Shown here piece by piece: positions 15,603 to 22,399 of a DNA stretch of 22,399 nt. This stretch comes from UBA168 sp011055275. Its GTDB lineage: Archaea; Thermoproteota; Thermoprotei_A; Marsarchaeales; UBA168. The position numbers were made by a program, and so were the translations under genes. The notes beneath the pieces are model-generated. The model worked only from the letters and a program-made list of their open reading frames with translations. It was not told the DNA's origin and made no database searches. The stretch lies in the NCBI GenBank assembly GCA_046635845.1, contig JAQQXN010000007.1. One strand, given 5' to 3'. Position 1 is the first letter of the stretch. Each line of letters opens with the position of its first letter.

Positions 15603-15616
15603 CGAACATATGTTCG
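15603..15616. promoter_or_regulatory. Perfect 14-bp palindrome, candidate operator of the MFS gene
   Basis: CGAACATATGTTCG is a perfect inverted repeat, 7-20 bases before the MFS start codon and just downstream of its TATA-like box, so it overlaps the expected transcription start. This is a common position for repressor sites in archaea. It is also in the divergent spacer with the MoxR gene, whose start is about 190 bases away. Confidence 0.55.
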
Positions 15617-15697
15617 GGCAATTGAAAAGCCTTTCGCAGACACTTCCGCTTTGCTTCCTCTAAAGCCGGGGCGGGCTTGAAATGGCACCAAATTCGT

Positions 15698-15721
15698 TTC
15701 TCTAGTCAGATTCTCTAGTCA
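15698..15721 (+). repeat. Tandem 11-bp direct repeat in the MFS-MoxR spacer
   Basis: TTCTCTAGTCA occurs at 15698-15708 and again at 15711-15721, a period of 13 bases. It lies about 55-80 bases upstream of the likely MoxR TATA box and may be an activator site or chance. Confidence 0.4.
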
Positions 15722-15776
15722 AACGGTGGGCCGTCATCTTGAAGGTGTTGGGCAAGTGCGAGCCTTACGCAAACAA

Positions 15777-15786
15777 AACTTTTATG
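15777..15786 (+). promoter_or_regulatory. TATA-like box of the MoxR operon
   Basis: AACTTTTATG ends 21 bases before the GTG at 15807, at the usual distance for a leaderless archaeal transcript. It supports that GTG as start instead of the upstream codon at 15726. Confidence 0.4.
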
Positions 15787-15806
15787 TGGATGCCTGCATT
15801 TATGTC

Positions 15807-16769
15807 GTGAACGCAGTTGACGTAGGATTCGTTAAGGATAAGGCAGACCAGATCCTTAGCGAAAACATGAGGTTTTACTCGGGAAGTAAAGAAACGGTTG
15901 CTAAGATAGTGGCAGCGGTCATCGCAGGCGGGCACATATTAATAGAGGACAAGCCGGGCGTTGGGAAGACATTCTTGGCCAAGGTCATGGCTAAAACGCT
16001 GGGACTTTCGTTTAGTAGGATTCAGTTCACTCCGGACCTTCTTCCCAGCGATATAATAGGCACGAAGATGTGGAGGGCAGCTGAGGGCAAGTTTGAGGTT
16101 ATGCTGGGTCCCGTATTTTCGAACTTCGTGCTTGCGGATGAGATAAACAGGGCTCCGCCGAAGACTCAGGCCGCGCTGCTGGAGGCCATGGAAGAGCTCC
16201 AGGTGACCATTGAGGGGGAGACGCACCAGCTGCCTAAGCCGTTTACCGTTATGGCAACTCAAAATCCCATAGAATTTGAAGGTACGTATCCCCTTCCTGA
16301 AGCTCAAATGGACAGGTTCATGGTAAAGATAAGCTTGGGTTATCCGTCGGAGGAACTGGAAAAACAGCTGCTCGGCAGGAGGGTGGAATGGAGGACTGAC
16401 GATCCCACGGCGTTTGCAAAACCTATAGTAACCGATAAGGAGTTGCTTCAGATGAGGGATTTTGTTGAGGCAAGGGTTACCGTTGACCCAGACGTCATGG
16501 GATACATCCTATCCTTCAGGAAGATAAGAGACGACGAAAGGGTGATTGCTGGTCCAAGCCCAAGGGCGCTCATATCGCTCCTCCGCATGAGCAGGGCCAT
16601 GGCCGTCATGGACGGAAGGGATTACGTCATACCCGATGACGTGAAGCAGGTGGCCACAGAGGTGCTGGGACACCGCGTAGTTCTAAAGCCGGAGATAGCG
16701 CTTGAGGGTAACGTGAGTGGAGCATCGGTGGTAAAGGAGTACCTCGCCGAGATACCCGTCCCAAAGTGA
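15807..16769 (+). CDS. MoxR-family AAA+ ATPase
   Basis: MoxR ATPases act as chaperone-like partners of DUF58 and vWA proteins, helping assemble or activate cell-envelope or enzyme complexes. The 320-residue product has Walker A EDKPGVGKT (about 47-55), Walker B VLADEINRAPPK, the MoxR signature QNPIEFEGTYPLPEAQMDRF, and the C-terminal lid with SPRALISLLRMSRA. A longer frame starts at 15726, but its first 27 residues (Cys, Tyr and basic rich) do not look like the family. The GTG at 15807 gives a normal length and sits 21 bases after a TATA-like box. Its stop overlaps the DUF58 start (GTGA), so both are made from one mRNA. It is the first gene of the five-gene operon. Confidence 0.93.
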   Translation: MNAVDVGFVKDKADQILSENMRFYSGSKETVAKIVAAVIAGGHILIEDKPGVGKTFLAKVMAKTLGLSFSRIQFTPDLLPSDIIGTKMWRAAEGKFEVMLGPVFSNFVLADEINRAPPKTQAALLEAMEELQVTIEGETHQLPKPFTVMATQNPIEFEGTYPLPEAQMDRFMVKISLGYPSEELEKQLLGRRVEWRTDDPTAFAKPIVTDKELLQMRDFVEARVTVDPDVMGYILSFRKIRDDERVIAGPSPRALISLLRMSRAMAVMDGRDYVIPDDVKQVATEVLGHRVVLKPEIALEGNVSGASVVKEYLAEIPVPK

Positions 16770-18115
16770 GCGCGATGGTAAAAGAGATCTCCAGATCTTA
16801 TTTTCTGCTTCTTGCCGTGCCCATATTCTTTGTTACCGTGGCCGTGATCAGCTCACAAAAGGCGCTTCTCATGCCCGCGGTTTACTCGGTCATAATGGTT
16901 GGGTTGATCCTTTACCTCGATACCGACCTCAAGGCTACGGTCAAGTTTTCATTGGACAAGGAAAGGGTTTACGTGGGCGATACCGTGAAAGGAAAGGCGT
17001 CGCTGGAGATCGGTGGACCTCCTGGGATGGTAACCGTTGTTATCCCGCCTGCCTCTTATCTTGAAAGAGATGATGCGCCCAAGTACAGGCAAAGCTTTGA
17101 AGTGGTGAAGGGCAAGGCATCGAGACTTTACTTCAAGGGATTTCAGACGCTCGATAAGAGCTTTGATGTAGAGGTAAAGGTGTTGAAGAGAGGGATATAC
17201 GACTTCGGCAAGGTGAACTACGCGCATCAAGGTCTGCTTGGAGCATCGGTTAAGGAGAGCAAATGGGATGCCCAAGTCCAGCTGACCGCCCTTCCAAGGT
17301 ACAAGGTAGCCAGCAGGACGTCGTGGAGGTTGAGGCCTTCTTCGGCCAACCCGAGGGTTACGCGCAATAGGCTCGGCCCTTTCTCCACGGACTTCCTCTC
17401 AGTTAGGGAGTATGTCACTGGCGACCCATTCAAGTTCATCAACTGGAAAGCGACGGCCAGGTCGCCCAACGGGCAAATCATGGTCAACGAGTTTGAGAGG
17501 GAAGGCCTTAGGAACGTGGTTTTTCTCTACGACGTGGGCAGGTGGATGAGGTACGGCCTATCTCAGGAGAACCCCCTTGAGAGAGGGGTACCGCTTGTAC
17601 TGTCGCTTTCGAAAGCGCTCCTCGATCACGGTTACAACGTTGGGCTTTGGACAGCGCCGCCTACCGGGGTTTCCGTTATGCCATCATCAGGTCAAACGCA
17701 GTTTCATAAGATACTGAAGGCCATGTTGGAGTTGTCTTACTGGGAAGAAAAGGGCATTAAAATAGAGGAGCTCCTCATCTTAAGGCGCGTGATCTCAGAA
17801 ACCAACGCGCTCCTCGTGGTCGTAAGTAACTTGGCCGGAAGAGAGGTGCTTAGGTCCCTTAACGAGACCATGACCGTGAGGGGAAAGGCCTTGACGAGGA
17901 CAATTCTCATAGACGTCATACATACCTCCATAGTGATGAGGAGAGAACTTGAGGCCGAGTTTCCGGGAATGAAGCTCATCGCCGTTGCGCCTGACAGGAA
18001 AAAGACCTACTCAATGCTTCCACGTGGGATAATGGTTATACCTTGGGACCCCGAGGCTCAGGGGATTGGAGAGGTAATGGAGAAGGTGATGGGCATAGTG
18101 GGGTGGATGAAGTGA
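16766..18115 (+). CDS. DUF58 protein, MoxR partner
   Basis: DUF58 proteins almost always accompany MoxR ATPases and are thought to be their membrane-bound clients or adaptors. The 449-residue product starts with two membrane helices (about 11-27 and 32-50). A beta-rich extracellular or intermediate part (about 55-200) follows. The DUF58 signature is DFLSVREYVTGDPFKFINWK, then ATARSPNGQIMVNEFERE (about 210-245). A vWA-like fold follows. Where vWA domains carry the metal motif DxSxS, this protein has FLYDVGRWM, so both Ser are replaced and metal binding is probably lost. The GTG start overlaps the MoxR stop; an ATG three codons later (16775) is the alternative. Its own stop overlaps the next start in the same GTGA pattern. 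Confidence 0.9.
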   Translation: MSAMVKEISRSYFLLLAVPIFFVTVAVISSQKALLMPAVYSVIMVGLILYLDTDLKATVKFSLDKERVYVGDTVKGKASLEIGGPPGMVTVVIPPASYLERDDAPKYRQSFEVVKGKASRLYFKGFQTLDKSFDVEVKVLKRGIYDFGKVNYAHQGLLGASVKESKWDAQVQLTALPRYKVASRTSWRLRPSSANPRVTRNRLGPFSTDFLSVREYVTGDPFKFINWKATARSPNGQIMVNEFEREGLRNVVFLYDVGRWMRYGLSQENPLERGVPLVLSLSKALLDHGYNVGLWTAPPTGVSVMPSSGQTQFHKILKAMLELSYWEEKGIKIEELLILRRVISETNALLVVVSNLAGREVLRSLNETMTVRGKALTRTILIDVIHTSIVMRRELEAEFPGMKLIAVAPDRKKTYSMLPRGIMVIPWDPEAQGIGEVMEKVMGIVGWMK

Positions 18116-18834
18116 GGCCGCTGGCCGCCCTTTTGGCTGTCGTTCTCCCGCTCGCCCCCTTTGTCTTTTACCTGGACTTCTCAACGTTTCCAGAGGGATT
18201 TATCATCGGCCTGATGGCGCTGACCTTCCTCATGGGCTTTGTGGCAGTCATCAGGCGCACCAGGGTAGGCCTTGCGGGGCTCTTCTCAGCTCTCGTCTCG
18301 GCCGGCTTGGCTATGCTGGGAGGAGGATACGTGCCTTATCTCGCTCACGTTGAGCTTGGGGCATTCAGCGCAAGCAGCGCGCCGCTTCTCGGCTTGAGCG
18401 TTTCAGCAGCGCTTTACGGCCACTACATGGGTAACGTCTACGAGGGAGCGTCAAGGCTTTCGGGAACGCTTAAAAAGATGAACTACGAGAGCTCGGATCT
18501 GCGCGAGCTGGACAAGATGGCCCTTTGGTCAGCTGCCATTGGCGCCGGCGTGCTCTTATTGTCATACGGTTTGTACGTGGTCTTGAGCACGGCAAGGGTT
18601 TATGCGATCGGGAGCTCATTGCTCGCCCTCGCGGTCTTCTTGGTTATCTACGGCATCGCAATGGCATCGGTTAGACGGCACGTGGAAGGCGAGGGGGTGG
18701 AGCAGAACGGGCGAGGGAACTCGCGCGCTCTCAGGAAAGGCGCTTGGAATTCGGTCACTTACAAGGGCGCTTTACGCGTGGTCATTTCTTGCAATTGGCG
18801 TCATGGCGATCGTGGCCCTGCTGCTGGGAAATGA
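18112..18834 (+). CDS. Polytopic membrane protein of the MoxR operon, upstream frame
   Basis: From the GTG at 18112, which overlaps the DUF58 stop as GTGA, the frame reads MRPLAALLAVVLPLAPFVFY and gives about six membrane helices up to YAIGSSLLALAVFLVIYGIA. A charged segment follows (VRRHVEGEGVEQNGRGNSR), and then a tail to a stop at 18834 that no longer looks like membrane protein. The downstream frame (18698-19393) picks up with more helices and no start codon of its own. The distance 18112-19393 is 1282 bases, one more than 427 codons, so one extra base in the G5 run at 18693-18697 would explain both halves as one protein of about 426 residues. No family was recognised. The tail after about 18700 is probably not the native protein. 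Confidence 0.6.
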   Translation: MRPLAALLAVVLPLAPFVFYLDFSTFPEGFIIGLMALTFLMGFVAVIRRTRVGLAGLFSALVSAGLAMLGGGYVPYLAHVELGAFSASSAPLLGLSVSAALYGHYMGNVYEGASRLSGTLKKMNYESSDLRELDKMALWSAAIGAGVLLLSYGLYVVLSTARVYAIGSSLLALAVFLVIYGIAMASVRRHVEGEGVEQNGRGNSRALRKGAWNSVTYKGALRVVISCNWRHGDRGPAAGK

Positions 18835-19393
18835 CGCGGGTCAAGTGGTGGCAGAGATAAACTCGGACCCTGCTGCCATGGCCGAGGTCATCTACGAGCT
18901 ACTGAGTACCGTAAGCGTGTTTTCAGTCGCTTTTGACCTGTACGGGTTCTTCATTTTTGCGACCACCATGGACGCCGCCTATAGGTTATTCTCTGGGTCG
19001 AAGCTTCTCAGAGGGACCTTTAGGTTGGCGGCGAGGATCGGGTCAGCACTGGGTTTGGGTGGCTCTGTTTTGGCGTTTATGGGTTACGTTTTACTCTTCA
19101 TCGTGAAGTTCACGCCGAGGGTAAGCGGGGTCATAGGCGCAGCTGTGATGGGCCCCTTGGTGCTCATTCCTTTACCCTTGCCCTGGCCCATGGCGATTGG
19201 GCTGCCGCTATGGTGCCTTGGCATCATGGTATATGCTATCGCTCTGGCCCTTGCTTTTGGGTCCGAGCATAACATCCGCGGTGAGCGCCTTTCGTTTATG
19301 CTTGCGATTGGCCTTGCCCTGCTTGTGATGCCGATGCTGGGAATGATAATTGCGCTGTTCGCGAGCAGCAAGCTCGAGGGGATCGAGAGTTGA
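18698..19393 (+). CDS. Polytopic membrane protein of the MoxR operon, downstream frame
   Basis: Here the +2 frame is used. It reads GKALGIRSLTRALYAWSFLA, then helices through VFSVAFDLYGFFIFATTM, VLAFMGYVLLFIV, LVLIPLPLPWPMAIGLPL and LAIGLALLVMPMLGMIIALF to the stop at 19391-19393. The only start codons in frame are ATG 18602, which would add an overlapping stretch rich in Trp, Ser and Arg and unlike a real N-terminus, and ATG 18803, which would cut off part of the first helix. This suggests it is the second half of the protein begun at 18112. Its stop overlaps the TTG start of the DUF4129-like gene (TTGA). The family is not recognised; a transporter-like or scaffold role in the envelope is only a guess. 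Confidence 0.6.
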   Translation, partial: WSRTGEGTRALSGKALGIRSLTRALYAWSFLAIGVMAIVALLLGNDAGQVVAEINSDPAAMAEVIYELLSTVSVFSVAFDLYGFFIFATTMDAAYRLFSGSKLLRGTFRLAARIGSALGLGGSVLAFMGYVLLFIVKFTPRVSGVIGAAVMGPLVLIPLPLPWPMAIGLPLWCLGIMVYAIALALAFGSEHNIRGERLSFMLAIGLALLVMPMLGMIIALFASSKLEGIES

Positions 19394-20574
19394 GCACAAG
19401 CAGGGGGATGGCGCTTGCCTTCATAGGTGCCGCGATCTTAGTCATATGGATAGTGAGCAGTTCCATAACCGTACTTCCGCTTCAGAGCACGAGCGAGGGA
19501 AGCGTCGGTCGGAGCTCAGGCCCCCCAGGAACGGGAAGCGGGAGCGGCGGACTTGGGCTGGGATTGGGAGGGCTGGGACTGGGAGGCAAGGGCTTTGGCA
19601 TCAACCTGAGCGCGACATCTATAACTGTCCCCAAGTTCGGCTACAATTTCACGGCACCGAACGCCACGAGCGGGTCTTTGCTCTTCCTTCAGCTTCCAGT
19701 GATTTCCTTCAGGATACCGTTGCCGGGAATAAAGGCAGGACCGCTGAACATGTCATCATTGGGTATTAAGCTAGGTGCTGGAGGAGGAGGGTCTGGAGGT
19801 CAGGGAAAATCGGGCAAAAGCAGTACTTCTACAAAGGCCGTGTCAACCCCGATCGTCCTGCCTAACCTTGAGGCATTTGTGTACGTGCTTATAGCCCTTA
19901 TCGTCGCGATCGTGGCCTTTGCGCTCTTAAAGGGGACAAGGAGACAGTCCGTGCGCGAGGTCTCGGAAAGGCCTTCGGAGAAGGGAGCTGCGCGTTTGTC
20001 TAAGATCATGGCAATTCGTACTGAGGGCAGAGCGGACCGGCAGCCCTCTGTATACCTTTTCAAGGGTGCCGTCGTGCCCTACAAGGCTTGGGGAGGAAGC
20101 GGGTTTTTGGAGCTGCCGGTTCCTCAAGACATACCGCTCACTTGGAGGGTAAGCGATCCGCTTCCCTACGCGCTACCCGAAGGGGCCATTCTTCGTTGCT
20201 ACCCAGAGTGCAGGGTAGAGGCCAATCGGATAAGGTTTGAGAGAATTGGTTGTTATTCCCTTGAGGTGAGGTCGGGTGATTACGAGGAGCTTCACCCAAT
20301 AAGGGTTGTCTCATCGTATAGGGAAGACGTCATGGGCTCCTTCAGGGCCAACCTCAGTGGGGTAGAGGACGCTCTGACTCCAAGAGAGACATGCCAACAT
20401 CTCTTCAATGAAAAAGCGTTGGAAGAAAGGCCCGAGATTTGGGCAACGCTGCGCGTTTTCGAGGCATGCAGGTACGGCGACCGCGAACCGGATAGGAAGA
20501 CTTACGAGCTGTTCCTCCGCGGACTGCAAAAGCTTAACGGCTCGGTCGTTATGGGATGCGAAAGTGAGCAGTGA
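19390..20574 (+). CDS. Gly-rich membrane protein with DUF4129-like C-terminus
   Basis: The 394-residue product has an N-terminal helix (about 7-30) and then an extracytoplasmic Gly/Ser-rich segment (SGSGGLGLGLGGLGLGGKGF). Beta-like stretches with NxT/S sites follow, then a second Gly-rich linker and a second helix (about FVYVLIALIVAIVAFALL). The cytoplasmic C-terminal part ends in TPRETCQHLFNE and LRVFEACRYGDREPDRKTYE. That pattern matches the C-terminal DUF4129 domain, which usually occurs in MoxR-DUF58-transglutaminase loci. Here no transglutaminase is attached or nearby. The start is TTG 19390, overlapping the upstream stop; ATG 19408 is the alternative. The Gly-rich part could be a flexible surface spacer. 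Confidence 0.75.
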   Translation: MSTSRGMALAFIGAAILVIWIVSSSITVLPLQSTSEGSVGRSSGPPGTGSGSGGLGLGLGGLGLGGKGFGINLSATSITVPKFGYNFTAPNATSGSLLFLQLPVISFRIPLPGIKAGPLNMSSLGIKLGAGGGGSGGQGKSGKSSTSTKAVSTPIVLPNLEAFVYVLIALIVAIVAFALLKGTRRQSVREVSERPSEKGAARLSKIMAIRTEGRADRQPSVYLFKGAVVPYKAWGGSGFLELPVPQDIPLTWRVSDPLPYALPEGAILRCYPECRVEANRIRFERIGCYSLEVRSGDYEELHPIRVVSSYREDVMGSFRANLSGVEDALTPRETCQHLFNEKALEERPEIWATLRVFEACRYGDREPDRKTYELFLRGLQKLNGSVVMGCESEQ

Positions 20575-21742
20575 CCGCATCACAGCGATTAAGTATGGTC
20601 TCGCTTATGGGCTAACGCTTGCGGTTTACTTACTGCTTTTGTCCTCTAAAATAGGTTCTTTGGCTGGCCCGTTTTTCGCCGCGGTGCTCGTCCCGGTTTG
20701 GATTGGCCTCACTTTGGCTCTTGCGGGTTCCTTGCTGCAACGGGCATCGCTCAACGCCGAGGGGAGAACCGCTAGTTTGACGACTTCCGCTACTTGGGAG
20801 CTGGGCTTCTTGGTCGCCTGGGTTCTAGCTCCTTCGGCTGGATTGTACTTGTTTCTGAAGGCCGCACTGGGATACTTTGCCTCGCTTATCGCGCTAAGCC
20901 CCTCGGAGCTGGAATACACCGTGAGGTTTGCGGCAGCCGCTTATGTTGTGGGCGTCGGAGGTATCGCTTACAGGGCCGGCTCCCAGCATCCGGGAGAGGG
21001 GCCCGGCGCTTCCATATACTACAAGATGGCTCTCGCGCTTGTGCTGTATGGACTCGGCTCGTTCTTTGGCTTGTTAAACGCCTACGCCGAGGCACCGCTG
21101 GTATTTGCGGCTTTCGTGGCTGCCGCGTTTGCGATCGCACAGCTCGGACTGGTATTGCTCTCTTTCAGGTGGCCCGAGGGCGCGCTGAAGGCATCGGCTG
21201 AAGCTGAAAGAAACTACGGAAGGGCACTAGCGTCTTTTTTTGCCATAGGTATTTTCTACTCTCTGCTCATGGCCACCAGCAAACCTCAGTACGCCGAGAT
21301 AGCGTGGCTCTGCATCATACTGCTTATGTTCGTGGCGGCCTTTGCCTTTTTCTTCAGGAGCTACTCGGCGATGGCCAATACGACAAACAAGATCGCGGAA
21401 AGGATATACGAGCAACACCAAAAGGAAGTCAAGGAGTTCGTTTCCGATGAGGATGAGCTTTACGTTATGATGATATCTGATTTCCTAAGACAGGGAAGAA
21501 AGGAAAGGCTGCTTGTGTTCGCGGCTTACAGGCTTTCTGCTTGCGGCATGAACTATGAGGACATAACTAGAGCGCTTAGGAAGTTAATTGAATATGAACC
21601 GTTTAACCCCAGCGCCTTATGGCCCTGGGAGACGTGGTCAGCTCGGAGGCAGATGGAAAAAGATCTTGAGCTAAGGAAGAGCTTGGTAAACGAGGTCGTA
21701 GAACTGGTGAACGGATGCGCTGGCTCGACTACTAAACCGTAG
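20564..21742 (+). CDS. Polytopic membrane protein, last gene of the MoxR operon
   Basis: From the GTG at 20564 (product begins MSSDRITAIKYGLAYG) the product is 392 residues. It has about eight membrane helices (to about IILLMFVAAFAFFFRSY) and a charged soluble tail of about 110 residues with KIAERIYEQHQKEVKEF, MMISDFLRQGRKERLLVF and LRKLIEYEPFNPSALWPW. I do not recognise a family. The frame is open upstream to 20408, but that part is the shadow of the preceding gene; the GTG overlaps the previous stop by 11 bases, in keeping with the operon's packing. The topology of many helices and a helical cytoplasmic tail suggests a membrane scaffold or a partner of the MoxR/DUF58 pair. Confidence 0.75.
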   Translation: MSSDRITAIKYGLAYGLTLAVYLLLLSSKIGSLAGPFFAAVLVPVWIGLTLALAGSLLQRASLNAEGRTASLTTSATWELGFLVAWVLAPSAGLYLFLKAALGYFASLIALSPSELEYTVRFAAAAYVVGVGGIAYRAGSQHPGEGPGASIYYKMALALVLYGLGSFFGLLNAYAEAPLVFAAFVAAAFAIAQLGLVLLSFRWPEGALKASAEAERNYGRALASFFAIGIFYSLLMATSKPQYAEIAWLCIILLMFVAAFAFFFRSYSAMANTTNKIAERIYEQHQKEVKEFVSDEDELYVMMISDFLRQGRKERLLVFAAYRLSACGMNYEDITRALRKLIEYEPFNPSALWPWETWSARRQMEKDLELRKSLVNEVVELVNGCAGSTTKP

Positions 21743-21774
21743 CTTGGGGAGCTTCGGCGAACCGTGAAGTGGAA

Positions 21775-21786
21775 ATATTTAAAAAG
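21775..21786 (+). promoter_or_regulatory. TATA-like box of the GH5-like gene
   Basis: ATATTTAAAAAG, preceded by GGAA as a possible BRE, lies 19-30 bases before the ATG at 21805. This is a textbook archaeal promoter at leaderless spacing, and the strongest promoter-like element in the window. It marks the end of the MoxR operon and the start of a new unit. Confidence 0.55.
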
Positions 21787-21804
21787 ACTTTTAGTTATCT
21801 ATTT

Positions 21805-22399
21805 ATGGCGGTGTTGAAGCTACTTCTAATTGCATTTATCATAGGTGCAATTGTAATGCAATCGGCCGTAAGTCAATACGCTAATGAGTTACCGCCCGTT
21901 CCCCCGCGTACTTACATCCCCAGCTGGGTTCCTCCTGCTTATTCTTCGCTTCCCTGGGTGAGCGTTAGTGGGACGCATTTCGCCTTTGCCAACGGCACGT
22001 ACGTTACCTTTCATGGGCTGGATTACATGGGGCTTGAGCTTCATCCTGCCTTTTATAACCAAACGTCTCAGGACTTCGAAATAATGGCATCATGGGGCTT
22101 TAACATAGTGAGACTTCCCGTGGACTGGTCCTGGGTCGAGCCCGAGCGGGGAGAGTTCAATCAATCTTACTTAGATCAAGTGAAGAAGGTAGTGGGTATG
22201 GCCAACCACTACGGGATATACGTGGTCATAGATATGCACCAACTACATTGGTCGCCGGTTTTCTGGATATGGGGAGGGGATAACGGCCTAAGGGGAGATG
22301 GCCTTCCCTCTTGGGCGGTTCCCTATCAGCAGCAGACCAAGAACGCCGAAGAGAAGGACAAGGCCTACTTCTGGTCCAACACCACGGTTGAGCAGGACT
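21805..22399 (+). CDS. Secreted GH5-like glycoside hydrolase (5' part, runs off the window)
   Basis: The 198 visible residues begin with a signal peptide (MAVLKLLLIAFIIGAIVMQS). A Pro-rich linker follows, and then the start of a (beta/alpha)8 barrel: VTFHGLDYMGLELHP, ASWGFNIVRLPVDWSWVEPE (the usual GFN.VRLPv.W strand of GH5) and GIYVVIDMHQLHWSP. These match clan GH-A family 5 (cellulase or endoglycoceramidase-type). The catalytic Glu residues lie further on, outside the window. The enzyme would act outside the cell on beta-linked glycans and could supply sugars for the transporter and isomerase genes earlier in the window. The ATG has a good TATA box at leaderless distance and no Shine-Dalgarno. 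Confidence 0.85.
   Translation, partial: MAVLKLLLIAFIIGAIVMQSAVSQYANELPPVPPRTYIPSWVPPAYSSLPWVSVSGTHFAFANGTYVTFHGLDYMGLELHPAFYNQTSQDFEIMASWGFNIVRLPVDWSWVEPERGEFNQSYLDQVKKVVGMANHYGIYVVIDMHQLHWSPVFWIWGGDNGLRGDGLPSWAVPYQQQTKNAEEKDKAYFWSNTTVEQD

Noticed and set aside
1..22399. CRISPR arrays, tRNA or rRNA genes
   Set aside because: No regularly spaced repeats, cloverleaf-like segments or conserved rRNA words were seen in reading the spacers.

Overview
The window looks like a chromosome segment from a heat- and/or acid-loving archaeon, most likely Thermoproteota or a neighbouring lineage; I cannot name a genus. The reasons are a thermopsin-family (A5) acid peptidase, several start codons lying about 20-27 bases behind an AT-rich TATA-like box with no Shine-Dalgarno (leaderless style), frequent GTG and TTG starts, a CTP-dependent polyprenol-kinase-type membrane enzyme, and TnpB relics of archaeal IS200/IS605 type. 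No tRNA, rRNA or CRISPR array was recognised.

Left part (1-5800). The 3' end of a membrane-anchored Ig-like protein is followed by about 800 bases without an intact gene, then a minus-strand unit of a 63-residue ORF and sufB (iron-sulfur scaffold). About 900 bases of eroded DNA (2706-3607) contain an orphan IS200/IS605-like right end. A secreted thermopsin (3608-5098) follows, and its stop codon abuts a 5'-truncated, frameshifted tnpB with its right-end hairpin. The two right ends align over 33 bases and differ by a paired, pairing-preserving change in the hairpin stem.

Middle part (5867-15596). This holds a polyprenol/phytol-kinase-like protein, a 754-codon frame joining an Eis-like GNAT acetyltransferase to an aldo/keto reductase, and about 680 bases of AT-rich spacer. 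Then come the C-terminal remnant of a Gfo/Idh/MocA oxidoreductase, an L-fucose-isomerase-like sugar isomerase, a large membrane-anchored ABC solute-binding protein without permease or ATPase genes nearby, and a convergent sugar-porter-like MFS transporter. The content fits sugar uptake and catabolism, and the GH5-like secreted glycoside hydrolase starting at 21805 fits the same theme. A perfect 14-bp palindrome sits between the TATA-like box and start codon of the MFS gene.

Right part (15807-21742). This is a tightly packed plus-strand operon: MoxR AAA+ ATPase, DUF58 protein with a degenerate vWA metal site, a polytopic membrane protein whose frame breaks at a run of five G, a Gly-rich DUF4129-like membrane protein, and a further polytopic membrane protein with a soluble tail. 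The genes are joined by GTGA, GTGA and TTGA overlaps and then an 11-base overlap. It has the MoxR-DUF58 core but no transglutaminase and no classical vWA (BatA/BatB-like) gene in view. This operon is the best candidate for a poorly described system in the window.
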